Source of the DNA: Clitopilus passeckerianus
Lineage: Eukaryota; Basidiomycota; Agaricomycetes; Agaricales; Entolomataceae
Assembly (NCBI GenBank): GCA_944990035.1
Contig: CALYLX010000126.1
Location: 2,046,001-2,110,000 of the forward strand
DNA: 64,000 nucleotides
Direction: 5' to 3'
Below the pieces are notes generated by a model that was given only the letters and a program-made list of their open reading frames with translations, searched no databases and had not been told where the DNA came from. The translations under genes were made by a program, and so were the position numbers. Shown in pieces: positions 38,599-49,704 of the stretch. Every line of letters begins with the position of its first letter. The first letter of the stretch is position 1.

Positions 38599-39397
38599 CT
38601 AGCTGTCGGCAAGCTTCCACAACCTCTGGCAGAAATCATAATGCGACTCGGTGGCTCGAGGTTCCGCAACGTGAATATCACCAGACTCCCCAGCTACAGG
38701 CTCTGTTAGACCACAGCTAGACCAATGGCTGAAGAATACTTACTGATGATGAACTTGACCAGCCTCCCATCTTGGTCCAGAATCGGTTGGAAACCGAGCC
38801 CTTTGTACATCCGCAATCGCAACCTGCCAGCGCGTCAGCTTTTTTATAGCGGAAAAGGGAAGATGTAAGCACTTACGCTGTCCCGTCCAGTTCCTTTTGG
38901 TGTTCTGCCGCAGGATCATACTCCTCCAACTGCCGTGCTTCTTCCTTCAAGGCTGCAAGTTCTGCCTCCCTGCTACCAATCAGACCATCCATTTCGCTGA
39001 TTGACTTTGCTAATGAGAGTTTGCTCGCATCCAGGTCGTTCAACATGTCCGTGTGGGCTTGTGCTGAGAGAACAGACGTTGGTCGTGTTGAGGATATTCG
39101 AGCGGCCTCAAGCGCCTTGGCGAGAGCTGGAAATCATGAGGACTTGTAGGACAAGAGCTGATGCCATTAAAAGCTCACCTTTCATCTTTGCGTGAGTATC
39201 CTCAAGCTCCCTCTTCCTTTTTGCTTCGGTCGTAGCTACCTTCTCCTCGGCTGCAGCAATCGTCAAGTAATCCTCCTCGGGGTCAATTATTGGCCGTAGT
39301 TCGCGGATAGCCTTTCTGAGAACGTATTCAGCCTAAAAATACAAACCTTTCATTGTAAAGTTTGTCCGAACATTGCCTCTTGTACATCGATGGACAT
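38599..39397 (-). CDS. SPC24: Kinetochore NDC80-complex subunit SPC24
   Basis: Exons 39372-39397, 39179-39315, 38877-39126, 38744-38823 and 38599-38702 give 198 residues, the usual Spc24 size. The N-terminal region reads MSIDVQEAIKAIRELRPII and DPEEDYLTIAAAEE. A long coiled coil follows (LDASKLSLAKSISEMD, REAELAALKEEARQLEEYD). The C-terminal globular domain reads LRLRMYKGLGFQPI, VKFII and GDIHVAEP. The family pairs with Spc25 to anchor the NDC80 complex to the inner kinetochore. The start was chosen because the small first exon joined through a 56-nt intron restores the family N-terminus; other joins hit stops. A 39-codon upstream ORF ends 3 nt before this ATG. Confidence 0.85.
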
Positions 39398-39400
39398 GGT

Positions 39401-39520
39401 TTAACACACGAACTCCCGGAGCTGGCGGCCTGGGTGTACCTTGAGCTCCATATCAACGGAGGCGCGACCCGTCACACGCACGTGTTCGGCATAACGAATA
39501 TCCGTCACGTTGAGGAACAT
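39401..39520 (-). promoter_or_regulatory. Upstream ORF directly before SPC24
   Basis: A 39-codon frame (starts MFLNVTDIRYAEH, ends GRQLREFVC) stops at 39401-39403, leaving only ACC before the SPC24 ATG. The frame stays open upstream to about 39655 without another ATG. If it is on the same transcript, ribosomes would terminate next to the SPC24 start, which could reduce or couple SPC24 translation. Alternatively it is the last exon of a separate small gene in a bicistronic arrangement. I do not recognise the peptide. Confidence 0.4.
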
Positions 39521-40153
39521 CGACCTGACCAGGAACACCTGAGCTAAACGGGCTTTTCTTAGACGCAGAGTTGTCTCCTCACCTCTAAATAAGTCAGGAG
39601 AAATAACTAACACCACTCCTCTGATTGGATGGCGGCACCGGTCTTTCAATCCCACAGTGACGTATCAGGAGGATAGCTCAGCTGAGATGCTCAAAGGATC
39701 AGAGCAGTTTGCAGAACACCTGTCAGCTTACCTGCCATGGACAATGGGTGTGTACTTCGGCCACAGAGAACTGAAGCCGGAGGGTTTACCCCAATTTCCA
39801 GCCCAGTAACTCACAAGAACCAGCCGGTTGGGGCTCCCCCATGATGTTCAAGCGACTGGTATGACTAGAGCGCTCATTTGCAGGGATACTAGATATATGG
39901 ATGGGTTGTATAGATCCTCTTAGTATCAAGTTTCCTAGTGTGGTCTACGATTCGGGGCCCGCAGACAGTAACAACCCTTACGCGGGATTTCCGCTCTGAT
40001 GTGAGTTAAATTTGACTATAGTAAAAAATAAAGGGGCAATGTATGAGTAGAAATTAAATTCTTTCAAGATCGATACCTCTACATCATGCGCCAAGAAGAT
40101 AGATTCAAACTCTTCCTCGCCAGCTCATAGCCAGTAGAGACAGCTACAGTCAA
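39521..40153. other. Intergenic region, SPC24 upstream / P450-A downstream
   Basis: It contains the open extension of the upstream ORF and the presumed SPC24 promoter. The part from about 39850 to 40150 is A+T-rich and looks like the 3' flank of the P450 gene. No other gene is seen. Confidence 0.45.
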
Positions 40154-42298
40154 TCACAAATCCTCTTCGAGTAAATTGATGAGCTCGACGGCACGAGATG
40201 ACCTGGGCTTGATGTCGCAGGGGAACGCCAGTGGTTGGCTGCTTTCTGGATGAGCTCTGAGATGTAACAAATATGATAGTTCACTCACTGGACGAGGCAT
40301 CCTTCGTACTGAGCGTTCGGTTCAATAGTATTTCCCTCCGAGTCTCTTGACTTCGATATATCGAAGGTGGACAGAACGGAAGCAGCAGTAAGCATTAGGA
40401 TTGATTGAGCAATATGACGACCGGGACATATCCTAGTAGTTCGATCCGTTAGCACTGTGCGCTCAAATTAGCTAGTCGACGCGTATGAGGTTACCTTCGA
40501 CCAAAGCCAAAGCCAATATCCACGGGACTTCGTACCGATAGGTCAAGTTGACCTTCCTTGAGGAAACGTTCGGGTTTGAACTTTTCAGGCTCTGGGAAGT
40601 CACGCTCATCGTACATCATCGCCCTTGTGGGTGGTCAATCCCAACCACCTCCTGGTAATTATCATGGTGACGACTGACCATTGGTTGGCAGCCACCAAGG
40701 CACCCTTTGGAATCAAATGGCCTTCGAACACGTCTTCCAGGATAACGGCATGAGACACGCCTAGTTCTCACGTTGGTCAGCTGGATATTCTGATAGACAT
40801 ACGTTTGTAGTTTGTACCAATTGGTGTCACTGGCCGCCACCTAGTCAAGGGTTAGTCCGTCCATCTTCTCTGCGCAGAAATCTCAGATGCACCTAAAGAC
40901 CTCGTAGACAACTGCCGTGAGGTACGGCAGGGATTCAAAGTCCTCATGTTGAGGCAGACGGCCATGTAGCACAGAGTCCAGCTCCTCTTGAACCTTCTGC
41001 TGGATGTCGGGATGAAGGGCCATGACGAGAATGAGAGTACCCAGTGCAGCCGTCGTTGTATCTGAGCCAGCTATACAAGTCATCAACAGTCTTGCCTGAA
41101 AGCGAAAACCAAAATCCAACGTACCTAAGTAAACGGCGCCAGCAGTCATCTTTACGAAGTCTGGGTCCTCCGCAAACTCGGGATCCTCGAGAGCATTCGT
41201 GACGAAGGAGAGGTCGTAGTTCCCACTCTCCTACGTAAGAGGTCAGCAACGAAATAGGCCGAGGGGAGCAAGTCTCTGAGCACCATCATGTTTCGTGAGG
41301 CATCAAATGGTGCTTGCTGAACCTGATGAGCAAGCTGTCTGGATAGCGCTGCCCTTCTCTTAAATCCTGCCCCAGGCAGCCATTTGGGAAGGTGGCGAAG
41401 CACAGGAAACAGGTCGACAAGGTGAGGGCCGCCTACAAAGAGGGAGGCTGCTTCGATAGCGCCTTCCTCAGCGAGCTTTACATATGGGTCGTCGGAGGAG
41501 TTCACTTTGATGCCGTATGTAATGTCGAGCGTAATGGAACCAGGAAGGCTGCGGGGTCGGGTTAGCTTACTAACTGCCTGAAGACGGGCAGCTTTGCTCA
41601 CTGTCTGAACTGCGAGAAAAAGGTCTCTGGGTGATCGAGGAGTTGTTTAAGTAGCCTGCGGATATATAACTCTTCGCGGGGCTGGTGTACGGTCGGTGTG
41701 CTGAACCATTTTGTGAATAGTTTGCGAGCCCTCCTCCAGTTATCGCCATATGGCCATGCTGTAAACTGGAAGTTCCAGCCGCATCTAAAGAAAAGACAAA
41801 AGACACAGATGACGATTTAGTTGGTCCACGTTAAGATCAGCTCGTATCTGCATACAGGGCGAACATAGACGATGAAGGTCTGAACAGATGTCCCTTCTAT
41901 GAGCCTCTGTGTGGCCAAGACTCAGATAGAAAACAAACCTGCTCGAGTAGATTCCTGATCTTTTATCCAGCAGCTCTTGGGCTACTCGATACGAGTTGAG
42001 GATCACTATGTCCGTACCGAGAGCTCCAAAGTGTAGAACCTCGGAGTCTCCACATGCAAATTATCATTGGGCCGGGGCTTCAACTGAGCTAGACCAACTT
42101 ACCCAACTCTTTTCCAAGCTTCATGAACTTCCAGGCATCCAATTCTATAGGCATATTGAAGAGATTTCCAAGGAGAGGTAGCTTCGTCGGGCCGGGTGGC
42201 AATCGCTTGACCCGCTTCTTCCATCGCAATAGCAGGACGATAGTGTAGCTAGCAGCGAACCCTGCAAGGACAGTTCCACGAGAGAGGGGCATTGACAT
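40154..42298 (-). CDS. Cytochrome P450 monooxygenase, paralogue A
   Basis: Twelve exons (42103-42298, 41939-42047, 41856-41879, 41602-41784, 41284-41548, 41125-41230, 40893-41070, 40818-40840, 40679-40760, 40495-40623, 40289-40432, 40154-40256) join to 513 residues. It has an N-terminal membrane anchor, the hinge LPPGPTKLPLLGN, an I-helix AGSDTTTAALG, the ExxR motif in YEVFRWRP, FKPERF, and the heme loop FGFGRRICPGRH with Cys434. All catalytic landmarks are intact, so a working ER-bound monooxygenase needing a CPR partner is expected. The sequence resembles basidiomycete enzymes often labelled O-methylsterigmatocystin oxidoreductase-like; the substrate cannot be inferred. Paralogues B and C follow in tandem with nearly the same exon map. 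Confidence 0.93.
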
Positions 42299-42980
42299 CG
42301 TTGCAGACCCCAGAAAAGGTCAACGTCGTTGTAATGAAAGGCCGAGGTCTTGGAAGTCGCACCTCTCGGCCTGCCTCATTCTTGCTCTCACGATTGTGGT
42401 CTGAGTAGATAGAAGCGAGGTTTGCAGCCTTCTATCAGCGCCGGCACAGAGTGTGTTGCGGAAGAGAGGCGACCAGAACGGCCCTCCGATTCGTCATGGT
42501 GGGATAGTCATGGTGAAGTCCAACGCTAGCGCGTTAGCCGTGACCCTGGACCGTTTCTTGATAGACGATGGCAATGACTTGTCGTAATCATGATATCCCC
42601 CCTAGGAACAAATAGACTCGCATTTTCACACTCAAGTGCTCTCCTGTAGATGGGGATGTAAGATGCAAGTATTCAGTTCTTGCCGATGCCAACATCGAGG
42701 CCTTCTACTTCAGTAGTGTATCAATTCTGATCGGAGGATACAATATGGTTCAGGGAAAGCTAGCCTTCCACCAACGAAATGACAGTTCAAGGGGTATCGA
42801 AGTTTGACGCTCAGAAACAGGTGGTCGATTCATGAGTAGTCATCAATATAAGTAGTGACACAAATACAGAATGAAGAATCTTGTGAAAAATAACTCCGTT
42901 CGCAGTGCACACGAGATCTGCAGGCCGCCTCAGGCTTGAGCTCATAGAGTAGCACATCGACACTCCAGGGCCTACTGACA
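42299..42980. other. Spacer between P450-A and P450-B
   Basis: It should contain the P450-A promoter (minus strand) and the P450-B 3' flank. No ORF or repeat of note is seen. Confidence 0.5.
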
Positions 42981-45097
42981 TCACGCCTCTACTTCCAGTG
43001 AATTGATAAGCTCGACCGCACGGGGTGACCTGGGTTTAACGTCGCAAGGGAACGCTATTGGCTGACTGCTTTCTGGATTAGCTCTAAGGTCGCATTCGAT
43101 TCTATAAGCAACTTACGAAACGAGGAATCCTTCGTACTCGGTATTCGGCTCAATAACATTTCCCTCGGAATCTTTCGACTTGGATATATCGAAGGCAGAG
43201 AGAATAGAAGCAGCTGTAAGCATTAGTATAGATTGAGCAATGTGGCGACCAGGACATATCCTGATAAGAGCTGTCAGTACTTTATCCAAAAGGTAAGCTA
43301 ATCAACAACCAACTTACCTTCGCCCAAAGCCAAAGCCAATATCCAAAGGACTACGGACCGATGGATCAAGTTGTCCGCCTTTGAGGAAGCGTTCGGGCTT
43401 GAACTTTTCAGGCTCTGGGAAATCTCGCGTATCGTACATCATTGCCCTTTTGTCTAGTCAGCTGCAGTTACATTGTCGAAATTATGAGAGGTTACTCACA
43501 ATTGGTTGGGAGCAATCACGGCACCCTTAGGAATCAAATAGCCTTCAAACACATCTTCCAGGATCACAGAATGAGAGACACCTAGTGTTCAAACCAGTCA
43601 GTTGGGATGCGCAATCTAACGCATACATCTGTAGCTGTACCAATAGGCGCTATTGGTCGCCACCTAGTCACGAGTTAGCCCATACCCAATACGCGCAAGG
43701 AAAAGCCTGAAGCACCTCAATATCTCGTAAATGACCGCCGTAAAGTAAGGCAGAGCTTCAAGCCTGAGGTCCTCATGATTAGGGAGACGTCCAAGTAAGA
43801 CTGAGTCCAGCTCTTCTTGAACCTTGTGCTGGACTTCTGGATGAATGGCCATTGCGTAAAACAGGGTTCCTAGTGCAGCAGTCGTTGTGTCTGATCCCGC
43901 TATACAAGTTATCGGTGGGTTTCTCTCTCGGATAACGGAGTGAGCTCGAGCGCACCTAAATAAACAGCACCAGCAACCATTTTCACGAAGTCCGGATCTT
44001 TTTCAAACTCGGAATCCTCAAGAGCGTCCGTGACAAAAGAAAGGTCATAATTCCCGCTTTCCTGTGCGGATATCAGTATATGAAGTAGGTCAAGATGGGG
44101 ACATGTTTGGGCACCATCATATCTCGTGAGGCATCAAATGCTGTTTGCTGGACCCTATGCGCCAGTTGCCTCGAAATCGCTGCCTTCCTCTTGAATCCTG
44201 CTCCCGGCATCCATTCAGGGAGGTAGCGAAGTATAGGAAACAGATCAACCAGGTGGGGACCACCGACAAAGAGAGATGTCCCTTCAAAGGCACCTGCTTC
44301 TGCGAGGCTGATGTACGGGTCGTCCAAAGATTGAACCTTGATACCATACGTCATATCGAGTGTAATGGCACCTGGGAGGCTGCAGTGTCGGGCTTAGCTT
44401 TTGAACGTATGGCCATAAATGACTCTACTTACTGCCTGATCTGCGTGAAGAATCCCTCCGGGTGCCGCAAGAGTTGTATCAATAGCCTGCGGATGTAGAA
44501 ATCTTCTCTGGACCGAAGCATGGCCGATTCATTGAACCACTTTGAGAATAGTTTGCGAGCCCTCCTCCATCTGTCGCCGTATTCCCATGTCGTGAACTGG
44601 AAATTCCAGCCGCATCTAACAAGGAGATGAATTTAGCTCCCCCACATCAGCCTTATATTCTATCAGCTTACAGGTTGAACATGGGCAATGACGGTCTGAA
44701 CAAAATGTTCAATCATTCACGTCGCTGTACACAGTAGGAGAGAAATACCTGTCTGAGTAGATTCCAGACCTCTTGTCCAGCAACTCTTGTGCGATTCGAT
44801 AAGAGTTGAGTACCACGATGTCGGTACCGAGAGCTCCAAAGTGAAGAATCTCGGAGTCTTCAGGCAGATAATACTATTAAGCTAAGATACCGGCCCACTA
44901 GATTGCGGCTCACCTAGATATTTTCCCAACTTCGTGAATTTCTGGGCATCCAGTTCTGTAGGCATGTTGAACAGGTTGTCAAGGACAGGTAATTTTGGCG
45001 GCCCCGGAGGCAGTTGTTTGACACGCTTCTTCCATCGCAGGAGTAGAAAGATAGTGTAGCTAGCCGCGAACGTTGCAAGAACACGAGAGAGAGTCAT
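42981..45097 (-). CDS. Cytochrome P450 monooxygenase, paralogue B
   Basis: Twelve exons (44914-45097, 44749-44857, 44672-44695, 44433-44615, 44115-44379, 43956-44061, 43716-43899, 43641-43663, 43500-43581, 43318-43446, 43117-43260, 42981-43083) encode 511 residues. Exon lengths equal those of paralogue A except exon 1 (12 nt shorter) and exon 7 (6 nt longer), so A and B are close duplicates. Landmarks are LPPGPPKLPVLDN, AGSDTTTAALG, YEILRWRP, FKPERF and FGFGRRICPGRH (Cys432). One substitution is visible: NQL where A has NQW just before the meander. An upstream TTG makes the frame look longer, but the first ATG is at 45097. An active monooxygenase is expected; the substrate is unknown. Confidence 0.93.
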
Positions 45098-45679
45098 CAA
45101 TATTATCGCAGAACACAGAAGAGGCCGATGTCGTTGTACAACAGCCTAGTTCTTGGAATACATCTCAGCTGGCCATGTATACATCTCACTCTCACTCTCA
45201 CGATTGTCAAGATGGTCTGAATAGATCGAAGCAATATGCCACACACTGTATTGCAAGTGTGTGATAGTAATGGTGGAGTCTAACATTCATTGCTGGCTTC
45301 GGATACCGTTTCTGTCGAAAATCGTGTCAAAGAAACCTATTATACCTGTTTCTGGCCGGTTTCTATGGTAAAAAGGCTCCCTTTTTCTCAGGAAACCCGT
45401 GCCCGGAGGGGGGTATAACAGGTTTCTTGAGCCCCTTTCCCAAGGTTTTCCGTTGGAAAAAGATTCCAGCGCCAGAAATGGTTGATCGTGGCCACGGCAG
45501 CGGGGGCCGATTCTTTGATGGACACCAAATACTTCTCGTAATGCCGTCTCAGGAATAGAGGTGTAGGTATCAAAGCAGTTTGTACAATTCTACGTGGAAT
45601 ACCAGTTTGAGCGGTACATGATAGCCTAGCTTTAAGATGGGTATATTAGAAACTTTTGTTCCTGTCCTCGGCTCCGGAC
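45098..45679. other. Spacer between P450-B and P450-C
   Basis: Promoter region for P450-B plus the 3' flank of P450-C. No convincing ORF. Several gaaaccc/ggtttc-type short palindromic pieces lie at 45320-45430 but show no clear mobile-element structure. Confidence 0.45.
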
Positions 45680-47771
45680 TTATAGTTCCGTCAACGACTG
45701 AATAAGCTTGACAGCATGGGGAGACCTGGGCTTGATGTCACAGGGGAACTCAAGAGGTTGACTGTTGTCGGGGTGAGCACGGAGACTAAAGGGCTTTTAC
45801 AATCAACTTACGCGATCAGGAATCCTCGGTACTCCTCAGAGACTTCGATGTCATTGCCTTTAGAGTCCTTGCGTTTTGAGATATCGAAAGTGGAAAGAAT
45901 GGATGCGGCAGTGAGCATCAAAATTGACTGAGCAATGTGGCGTCCGGGGCATATCCTGATAACAAGAGTAATTAGACGATACCCAGCGTTGCCATTGCAT
46001 GATGGACAGTAGTTACCTCCTGCCGAAACCAAAGCTGATATCCATGGGATTCCTCCCTGGGCAGTCAATCTTCCCATCTTTGTAGTAACGCTCAGGTCGG
46101 AACTTGCGAGGCTCCGGGAAGTCACGCTCGTCGTTCAACATTGCCCTTCAGTAAATGTCAGTCACAAGAGCATCAGGCCAACCAGTAAGATATCTACCAG
46201 TGATTGGGGGCCACAAGGGCGTCCTTCTGAATCAAAAGTCCTTCGAAGATGTCGTCCTCAATAACTGAGTGGGTTACACCTAGTTATTCCATAGGTAAAT
46301 CCACTCTCACAGGTCAGACACTACGTGAAACTGACCTATAGGTGTAATTGGCTGCCACCTGAAAATCTCCCAAACAACTGCAGTGAGGTATGGCAGAGTC
46401 TCTGGGGTCAAGTCTTCATGGGTGGGCAGACGTCCCTGCAATACCGAGTCCAGTTCAGCTTGAGCTTTCTTCTGCACGTCAGGGTGAAGCATCATTGAAA
46501 GGATCAGAGTTCCCAATGCAGCGGTGGTCGTATCGGAGCCAGCTATCGAAGCCATGAGGCTACGAAGGTAAAATAAGGATATCGATTGTTACTCACCCAA
46601 GTAGACCGCTCCAGCAACGTCCCTAACAAACATGGGATCCTTTGCGGACTCGGAATCTTCGAGGGCATTCGTGACGAACGAGTGATTATAGTTGCCGCCT
46701 GAGCGCTGCAGATGAAGTCAGCAACAGAAGACGGCCGAGACGAGGCAACTGTTGACGCACCATCATCTTTCGTGAGGCTTCGAAGGGGGTGTTCAGGGTC
46801 TCTCGGGCCAACTCTCTAGACCACGCAGCCTTCCTCAGGAATGCTGCTCTAGGTGTCCACTCAGGAAGATTCCGAAGGGCGGGTATGATATCGACCGCGT
46901 GAGCTCCCGCAGCAAAGATATCTGAGCCATCCGTAGCAGCTTTCTCTGCCAGGTTCACATACGGATCGTTATTCGTTTCGACCTTGACGCCGTACGTCAT
47001 ATCGAGAGTGATGGCACCGGGAACACTGCATAATATTGTCAGGACTTTGAACCAATATGGAAGACTAAGAGCAAGGATCGAAATATTGACTCACTGTCGA
47101 ATGTGCTTGAAGAAATCATCAGGATGCGCGAGAAGTTGGGTGAGCAACCTATGGATGTAGAACTCCTCCCGAGTTTGGTGCATCTCCGGGATGCTGAACC
47201 ACTTCGTGAAGAGCTTGCGAGCCCTTCTCCATGATTCGCCATATTTCCATGTGGAAAACTGAAAGCCCCAACCACACCTGCAAAGATTGTTCTCGTTAGG
47301 ATGCATCTTTGAACCGGAGGTATTTGCTAAGCGTACAGATTGAACATGGTCGAGGTCGGCCTGCGAAAGATCGCTCGATTAGCACGTGAAACAGTACCAT
47401 ATATGTGCCAACTCGTACCTGCTTGAGTAGATTCCCGACCTCTTGTCCAGCAGTTCAACGGCGACTCGGTATGAGTTTAGTACAACAATGTTGGTACCAA
47501 GAGTGCCAAAGTGCACGATTTCAGAGCCTTCACATCCAGGCGAATGAGCTTCAGTCGTGTGTCGGAGAATATACCACGTACTGTGCTCTTTTCCGACCTT
47601 CTCAAATAGTTGGGCGTCAAGACCGGCTGGCATATTCAGTAGATTGTCGATAAACGGAAGCTTGGGAGGTCCCGGAGGCAGTTGCTTGACTTTCTTTTGC
47701 CATTTTACAAGCAGAATAATGGTATAACCAGCAGCGAGTGTTGCCAAGATGAGTTCACGAGAGAGAGACAT
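45680..47771 (-). CDS. Cytochrome P450 monooxygenase, paralogue C
   Basis: Eleven exons (47582-47771, 47419-47527, 47337-47360, 47095-47277, 46761-47025, 46597-46705, 46336-46542, 46198-46279, 46017-46145, 45812-45955, 45680-45785) give 515 residues. Motifs are LPPGPPKLPFIDN, AGSDTTTAALG, WEIFRWQP for ExxR, FRPERY and FGFGRRICPGRH (Cys435). It is the most diverged of the three. The intron that interrupts the ExxR arginine codon in A and B is missing: exon 46336-46542 equals B exons 7 plus 8 in length (184+23 nt). All active-site landmarks are intact. Start ATG is at 47771; the frame extends upstream only through a GTG. Confidence 0.93.
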
Positions 47772-48587
47772 GACAGCGAGAGACAAAAACGTGCAGTATT
47801 CAGTTGGAAGAACCACACATATTTATCGTCTTCTCGCCACGTATCAGTATTCGGGTCGTGTTTCCAGGCTCGACATGCAATATAACCCCATGGATGTTGG
47901 TTTGAATGTCCACATACAATCAGTCTTCTGCGAACATCAGGCCTTCTCAGGGCAGAAGCAAACCCAGAGATCTCGATGACATTGATAGATGTATACAAAG
48001 ACCGACATCAATCCATCAAGTATCTTGTGTGTGAACACCTTGCGGGCATTCGGACCCTCATCAGACCCTCACTTGGCCTCATTTCAGTGCAACTCGCAGG
48101 GTCATCAGGTACAGGGTCAACGTGCCAGCCGTTTCGTCACAAGGGGAAGGGAGAATCGTTCAACTTGACATCTACTTTTCACCGGAACAACTCAGCAAAG
48201 AAGCTGTTGGTTGCGCTGCAAAAACTTCAGCTCCACCGACCGTCGCTGAGAGTTGCGTGTATTTCTCCTTGGAGAATGAATCCATGCATTGACCATGGAC
48301 GATCTCTCTTAAACGGGGGTTTGAATTCTCACCAGGAGCGTAAGCTTAGCCGTTTGAATGTGTGTGCATTCTGCTGCTCCGTAACAATTATATATAAAGG
48401 AGTAGTTAGTTTCCAAGGCCACCTCATTGGCCAGCCATCTGGATTGTCGGTTGATATTTTGTGTTGTCTACACAATTAAGGTTAATCGAGGCAAATGATA
48501 AATAGATTTGCTCACCATCTAGAGATGCCCACACAGAACTGGAGAGCCTATTCAGGATGGAACGCTATACTCAAGAGCAAAAGCCAC
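47772..48587. other. Spacer between P450-C and the U1 gene
   Basis: A TATA-like ataaatatg occurs about 50 bp upstream of the P450-C start on the minus strand. A stronger tatataaagg at 48391 on the plus strand has no gene behind it. Nothing else could be supported. Confidence 0.45.
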
Positions 48588-49174
48588 TTACATCGATGCC
48601 ATGCGCATTACAATGTCTTTATCTTGTTCAGTCATGTTCTCCACGTTCCCGTCACGGTCGGTCTTTAGAATCAAGATGCCACCATGCCATATAGCTTCAG
48701 GGGACATGCATAGCCCCACCACATAGCGGTTTTGGAGGACAGGGGGACATGCCTGGGATTCCCAGAGAATGACAAAACGATCTCTGTCGTCCTCATCTGG
48801 CGGACGAATTTCACCCATGATGCGAGTGTTCTCGGGCTCCCCGGATAAAGGTGGCAGGTTGTCCCAGTTATAGCTATGGCAGGGTACCCAGTCTTCGACG
48901 TTGAAGCCACGATAAGACTTCTCGTCTGGCGAACTGGATTCCTTGCGCCGGACAGAGACTATTTGGGTATAACGACAGTGGACGCCCATGTAGAACGCAT
49001 CGCAGGCACCCTTTGAAATGCATCAACATAAGTAAAAAGGTGTTGCATTTCAAGAGCTATAACTTGAGTACTCACATTAGGGAACCCCTCGGCGGCCATC
49101 TCCTCGACTTTGCGATGGACGACTTCATCTGTAACTGTGAAGAGGCGATGGTCAGCGTTGGCTGGAAGAGACAT
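48588..49174 (-). CDS. Unrecognised small protein U1 (intact copy)
   Basis: Two exons (49076-49174, 48588-49010) give 173 residues. It has no signal peptide or membrane helix. Features seen are a charged N-terminal helix (VVHRKVEEMAAEGFPN), Cys/His-containing ACDAFYMGVHCRY, a Trp/Asn-rich block (DWVPCHSYNWDNLPPL), an acidic RPPDEDDRDRFVILWESQ, and a C-terminal strand-rich part (GGILILKTDRDGN). I do not recognise the family. A duplicate, truncated copy lies at 51594-52122, and both copies sit next to the same MDR oxidoreductase, which hints at linked function. A strong GT donor (gtaagt) overlaps the stop; using it would change only the last few residues (to ILCGHL). Confidence 0.6.
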
Positions 49175-49215
49175 GTTGGTGGGTGTGGATTGTGAGACAA
49201 GCTAGGACGTTCGTA

Positions 49216-49500
49216 TTCACGCAGACACTCTTTAAAGGCCTGATACAGCCCGGCGATCAAATTTCCAACACTAGGAGGGAAGGCAATTGACCAAGCCATA
49301 ATGATAGACATGATGAAACTCAGTCCTTCAACCGCATTCACCAGAGATCCATGTAACCCTTAGTCTCGGTGACATTCTGTTTGTCGACTGTTCCAGAAAG
49401 TACACCGGCAGCCAAGACACTAAACTCTGTTCGGTATATAAGTGTAGTATAACGACTGGTCTATTTGTTGACCGAGCTATGCGCCACATGTTTGGTGACC
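49216..49500. other. Copy-1-specific insertion (about 285 bp) upstream of U1
   Basis: Comparing the U-MDR spacers, copy 1 and copy 2 match up to ttcgta (49215) and again from cacccgg (49502); the 285 bp between exist only in copy 1. It includes a TATATA motif at 49435-49440 and a short hydrophobic frame on the minus strand (FIMSIIMAWSIAFPPSVGN). No terminal repeats or target-site duplication were obvious. It could equally be a deletion in copy 2. Confidence 0.5.
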
Positions 49501-49704
49501 ACACCCGGCGACTACCATCTTGTTGGGCCCTGAGGGGCAATATAGAAGTCGGGATTCTGAAATTAGAAAGTGTCCAAAAACCGGCGCTAAGTACTAGTGA
49601 GTATTGTTGATACGAGGAAACCGTCCCCTGAGAATACTGGCGGGTGGTCACGTCAAGAGAGCCAACACCGGAAACGAAAGAAGAAAGTTATGTTTGCTAG
49701 ACCA

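Noticed and set aside
48391..48400. Strong TATA-like tatataaagg on the plus strand
   Set aside because: No plus-strand gene follows, and it is over 600 bp from the P450-C start on the other strand.
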